64,000 nt of DNA, from the NCBI RefSeq assembly GCF_003072505.1, contig NZ_NTGB01000001.1, positions 2,095,955-2,159,954 on the forward strand, written 5' to 3'. The notes beneath the pieces were generated by a model that worked only from the letters and a program-made list of their open reading frames with translations, ran no database searches and was not told the DNA's origin. Shown here one piece after another: positions 60,651 through 64,000 of the stretch. The position numbers and the translations under genes were made by a program. The stretch is from Polynucleobacter rarus (GTDB lineage: Bacteria; Pseudomonadota; Gammaproteobacteria; Burkholderiales; Burkholderiaceae). Numbering within the stretch: position 1 is the first letter of the stretch; the number at the start of each line of letters is the position of its first letter.

Positions 60651-63600
60651 TTAGTGCGTTGAAACAACTTCAGAGCCATCCGGTGTATCACCCTGTGAGG
60701 CTTCTTTTAATTGGGTATGGTGATCTGCCGCTAAAAAATAATACATCGCAGGTACCACAAACAAAGTAAAGAAGGTACCAAGCGATAGACCAGTAAAGAT
60801 CACTTTGCCCATCGAACTAGTACCAGCAGCTCCTGCTCCGGAAGCTAATACTAATGGAATCACCCCAAATACCATCGCAGCCGTCGTCATTAAAATTGGT
60901 CTTAAACGAATACTAGTCGCTTCGATAATGGCCTCAAGTTTTGAACGACCTTCTGCTTGCAAATGATTAGCAAAGTCTACAATCAAAATTCCGTGTTTAC
61001 TGATTAACCCAACCAGGGTCACCAGACCGACTTTGGTATAGATGTTAATGCTTGTCCAGCCTAAATTAATGAAAATTAAGGCGCCAAAAATGGCCATTGG
61101 TACTGAGACTAAAACCACAATCGGGTCGCGGAAACTATTGTACTGCGCAGCAAGCACTAAGAATACGATCGCAATGGAGAACAGCATAATCCCCACAAAG
61201 CCACCGGACTCTTGCACAGATTGACGAGTTGGACCTGAGTAATCGACTGAATAACCCGTGGGCGCTACCTCGTAAATCGTTTTCGTTACAAAATCAATTA
61301 TTTCACCTTCAGAGACTGTCGGTAAAAATGCTCCGACCAGTTGTGCTGAATTCAGCTGTTGGAAGTGATTAATTGAGGTAGGAATGACCTTATGAACAAT
61401 CTTAGCGATACTTCTGACCTGAATCAAATCACCTTTCAGGGTACGGATGGTTTGATTTAAAATCTGATCGGTATTCAAACGATTCACCTGTAAGACCTGC
61501 GGAATTACTCGGTATGAACGACCCGCTGCGGCAAAATAATTGACGTATCCACCAGACATTGCAATCGACAATTCATTCGCTACATCTTGCTGGGTCATGC
61601 CTAAAGCAGCAATTTTGTCTTTGTCTACTTCTAAGATATCTTGTGGTTTGTTAATTTTTAAATCACTATCAACGAAGAAGAACAGGCCACTTTTATAGAG
61701 TTTTTCAACTACCTTTTGGGTAACTTCGTTTAAGTTCTCATAGGGCTCAGTCGTTTTAATAATCATTTGCAGTGGTGCGCCAGTTGCGCCTGGAAGCGCT
61801 GGCATATGGAAGGCTTGCGCCCGAATACCAGCAACACTTGCAAATTTTTGCTGAAGTTCTTTTTGGACCGTTAGAGAATCTTTCGAACGCTCATCCCAAT
61901 CCTTTAACAGAACACCACCAAAACCGCTATTGGCAAACGTTAACTGGAACATTTGCATAAATTCTTTTTCTTTTGAAGAGATTTCAAACAATTGATTTGC
62001 GTAGGTTTGCATTTGGTTCACGGTAGCGTTAGGTGGACCTGTCATACTCAAATAAATTAAGCCACGATCTTCAGTTGGTGCTAATTCGGTTTTTGCAGTC
62101 GAAAATAAATAGCCCAAAGAGAGGAGAATCAAAGCACCCATAATGACTAAAACTTGCCATGTAGTCAGTAAGCTTCTTAAGCGTACACGGAACCCATTTT
62201 CTAACTTCAAGAACAGACCATCAATTGTTCTTAAGAACTTGCTCGGATTATGGTCATGCTTGAGTAATCTAGAACACATCATCGGCGACAAGGTCAGCGC
62301 AACAATCCCAGAAATCACCACAGAACCCGCTAAGGTAAAGACGAACTCGGAGAACAATGCGCCGGTAATCCCTTTTTGAAAGCCAATCGGAATAAACACT
62401 ACGACGAGGACGATGGTCATGGCAAAAATCGGCACACCTAACTCGCGAGCAGACAAAAGGGCTGCCTCCATGGGTGATTTACCATCTTTTAAATGGCGAT
62501 CAACGTTCTCCACCACAATAATCGCATCATCAACAACTAAACCAATCGCCAGAACGAAGGCTAACAAAGTTAAAAGGTTTAAAGAATAACCAAGGGCCGA
62601 CATCACAATAAAGGTACCAATTAATGAGAGTGGCATCGCAACAATCGGAATTACAATCGCTCTAAAGCTACCCATAAAGAGGAAAATGACGACCGTCACA
62701 ATCACAAGAGCTTCAATAATCGTATGCTCTACTTGTTTAATCGATGCGGTAATTGACTTCGTGGAGTCATACACAATTTGACCTTTGACGCCCTCTGGTA
62801 GATCTTTAACTAGACCAGGAAACACTTCTCGCACATTTTTTGCAACATCAAGCACATTCGCATTGGGAGCGGCATTGATACCAATAAAAATAGATTGTTT
62901 ACCACTAAACTGCACATTGACACTGTAATCTTCAGAGCCTAAGGTCACAGTAGCAATTTGATTGAGGCGAACAATGTCAGTGCCATTAGCCTTGATAACA
63001 AGAGAATTAAAATCCTCAAGCTTTTGTAAATCGGTATTCGCTTTTAAATCGATACTAACCATATCGCCCTTGGTGGTACCAACGGCTGACAAATAGTTAT
63101 TACTAGCTAGTGCTTTATAAACATCACCGGCACTCACATTTAAGCCGGCCATCTTATCTTGGTCTAACCAAGCTCTAATCGCAAATTTACGACCACCCAA
63201 GATTTCAGCATTTTGTACACCTTCCACTGCATCCAGCTTTGGCTTGACAACGCGTAATAAATAATCAGTTAGGCTATTTGATTCAAAATTTTCACTATTA
63301 AATCCCATATACATCGCCGCTAGAGATTGTCCTGTCTTAATGTCCATGACAGAAGCTTGTGCTTGCGGTGGTAATTGATTCTTGACAGAAGTAATCTTAG
63401 TTGTAATATTGGCTAATGCGGCGTTGGCATCGTAGTTCAACTTCAATGTTGCAATAATGGTTGATAGGCCATTAACACTAGTTGAAGATAGAAAGTCAAT
63501 CCCTTGAACCTGCGCAATTGCACCTTCTAGTGGCTGTGTAATAAAACCAGCAATCGTTTGTGGGTCAGCGCCGTAATAAGCTGTCGTGATTGTGATGGTT

Positions 63601-63728
63601 GAGTTTTGCGTTTTTGGATATTCACTAAATGGTAAGCTAGTAAAAGACTTATACCCTAACAAGATAATCAAAAAAGTTACCACTAAAGCCATTACTGGTT
63701 TTTTAATAAAAACGTCGGTGAAATTCAT
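60651..63728 (-). CDS. RND efflux permease (AcrB/MexF-like, HAE1 type)
   Basis: 1025 aa, full-length RND pump. First helix MNFTDVFIKKPVMALVVTFL; the proton-relay TM4 motif GLVVDDAIIVVENVDRHL with Asp-Asp; duplicated periplasmic porter domains between TM1-2 and TM7-8; final TM segments include ISKHGILIVDFANHLQAEGR and MTTAAMVFGVIPLVLASG. Proton-driven export of hydrophobic compounds through a tripartite complex. The adaptor gene is 49 bp upstream; no outer-membrane channel gene is seen. The substrate is unknown. Confidence 0.95.
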   Translation of the reverse strand: MNFTDVFIKKPVMALVVTFLIILLGYKSFTSLPFSEYPKTQNSTITITTAYYGADPQTIAGFITQPLEGAIAQVQGIDFLSSTSVNGLSTIIATLKLNYDANAALANITTKITSVKNQLPPQAQASVMDIKTGQSLAAMYMGFNSENFESNSLTDYLLRVVKPKLDAVEGVQNAEILGGRKFAIRAWLDQDKMAGLNVSAGDVYKALASNNYLSAVGTTKGDMVSIDLKANTDLQKLEDFNSLVIKANGTDIVRLNQIATVTLGSEDYSVNVQFSGKQSIFIGINAAPNANVLDVAKNVREVFPGLVKDLPEGVKGQIVYDSTKSITASIKQVEHTIIEALVIVTVVIFLFMGSFRAIVIPIVAMPLSLIGTFIVMSALGYSLNLLTLLAFVLAIGLVVDDAIIVVENVDRHLKDGKSPMEAALLSARELGVPIFAMTIVLVVVFIPIGFQKGITGALFSEFVFTLAGSVVISGIVALTLSPMMCSRLLKHDHNPSKFLRTIDGLFLKLENGFRVRLRSLLTTWQVLVIMGALILLSLGYLFSTAKTELAPTEDRGLIYLSMTGPPNATVNQMQTYANQLFEISSKEKEFMQMFQLTFANSGFGGVLLKDWDERSKDSLTVQKELQQKFASVAGIRAQAFHMPALPGATGAPLQMIIKTTEPYENLNEVTQKVVEKLYKSGLFFFVDSDLKINKPQDILEVDKDKIAALGMTQQDVANELSIAMSGGYVNYFAAAGRSYRVIPQVLQVNRLNTDQILNQTIRTLKGDLIQVRSIAKIVHKVIPTSINHFQQLNSAQLVGAFLPTVSEGEIIDFVTKTIYEVAPTGYSVDYSGPTRQSVQESGGFVGIMLFSIAIVFLVLAAQYNSFRDPIVVLVSVPMAIFGALIFINLGWTSINIYTKVGLVTLVGLISKHGILIVDFANHLQAEGRSKLEAIIEATSIRLRPILMTTAAMVFGVIPLVLASGAGAAGTSSMGKVIFTGLSLGTFFTLFVVPAMYYFLAADHHTQLKEASQGDTPDGSEVVSTH

Positions 63729-63777
63729 ACTTTGACTCTTTTCTTACAATTCAACAATTTAGCAAAATAACAAAGCA

Positions 63778-64000
63778 TTATTTTTCCTGCGGAGTTGGGT
63801 TGATATTATTTGCAGGGATTACGCTATTGTTAATAATGAGCGGTGTTCCTGTATTTAATTTCAACTGTCCTGAAGTAACCACTTCAGCCCCTTCAGCAAG
63901 ACCACTCAAGATGGCAACTTGATCGCCACGTGTAGGTCCTGTAGTAACTAATACTTGTTGGGCAATGAGCTTAGGGGCTGTATCTTTAGCATCTTTATCC
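63778..64000 (-). CDS. RND periplasmic adaptor (membrane fusion protein), C-terminal part
   Basis: Only the last 74 codons are in the window. The translation VLVTTGPTRGDQVAILSGLA is followed by EGAEVVTSGQLKLNTGTPL, the membrane-proximal end of HlyD/AcrA-type adaptors, with a Pro/Asn-rich tail and a TAA at 63778-63780. It links the RND permease encoded 49 bp downstream to an outer-membrane channel. The gene continues past the window end. Confidence 0.88.
   Translation of the reverse strand, partial: DKDAKDTAPKLIAQQVLVTTGPTRGDQVAILSGLAEGAEVVTSGQLKLNTGTPLIINNSVIPANNINPTPQEK

Noticed and set aside
1..64000. tRNA, rRNA, CRISPR arrays, riboswitches, insertion sequences
   Set aside because: I looked in the gaps between genes and found no cloverleaf-like segments, regularly spaced repeats, or transposase or integrase genes. 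A covariance search would be needed to exclude small RNAs.

Overview
The window is AT-rich, densely coded chromosomal DNA. It probably comes from a Burkholderiales betaproteobacterium: I infer this from the many Bug/TctC-type periplasmic receptors, the polyphosphate kinase 2, the cytochrome c'/b561 pair and the general gene repertoire. The low GC resembles Polynucleobacter-like or related lineages, but there is no rRNA or marker gene here to prove it. I see no tRNA, rRNA, CRISPR array or insertion sequence. Gaps between genes are short, with none over 300 bp.

Layout. 1-1101: 3' part of an MscS channel with a cyclic-nucleotide-binding-like tail. 1225-3508: two exported hydrolases. 3647-9875: an itaconate-type CoA catabolic operon (hydratase, acyl-CoA dehydrogenase, CoA-transferase, MmgE/PrpD, CitE-type lyase) split by a phd-doc toxin-antitoxin pair, with a divergent Bug receptor at 10062. 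11196-13899: a ParA-like ATPase facing a hipB-hipA-def operon. 14035-18395: IlvD-type dehydratase, PPK2, CMD-like protein, NMT1-like binding protein. 18509-25649: a seven-gene plus-strand operon with PrpB-like lyase, two PrpF-fold isomerases, two hydrolases and two Bug receptors. 25682-31121: TPP enzyme, FAH-family enzyme, two Bug receptors, Asp/Glu-racemase-fold enzyme. 31168-32774: orphan MNT nucleotidyltransferase, cytochrome c', cytochrome b561. 33033-36720: MBOAT plus two SGNH proteins, a likely polysaccharide O-acetylation unit. 36717-48143: two divergent aromatic-type operons holding members of three decarboxylase families, a flavin monooxygenase, hydrolases and five Bug receptors. 48301-50711: Fic protein and HTH/PIN pair; 50796-51614: a broken cyclase. 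51666-59262: an eight-gene minus-strand catabolic operon ending in a terminator. 59291-64000: MFS exporter and RND efflux pump.

Together the genes describe a scavenger of organic acids and aromatic-derived acids: CoA and hydratase/lyase chemistry, each block paired with one or two Bug binding proteins. Twelve Bug receptors occur here with no TctA/TctB membrane subunits, so the receptors must share transporters encoded elsewhere or act in other ways. Five toxin-antitoxin-like loci are scattered among the catabolic blocks, and two neighbouring genes (PIN toxin and cyclase) each carry a single in-frame stop codon.
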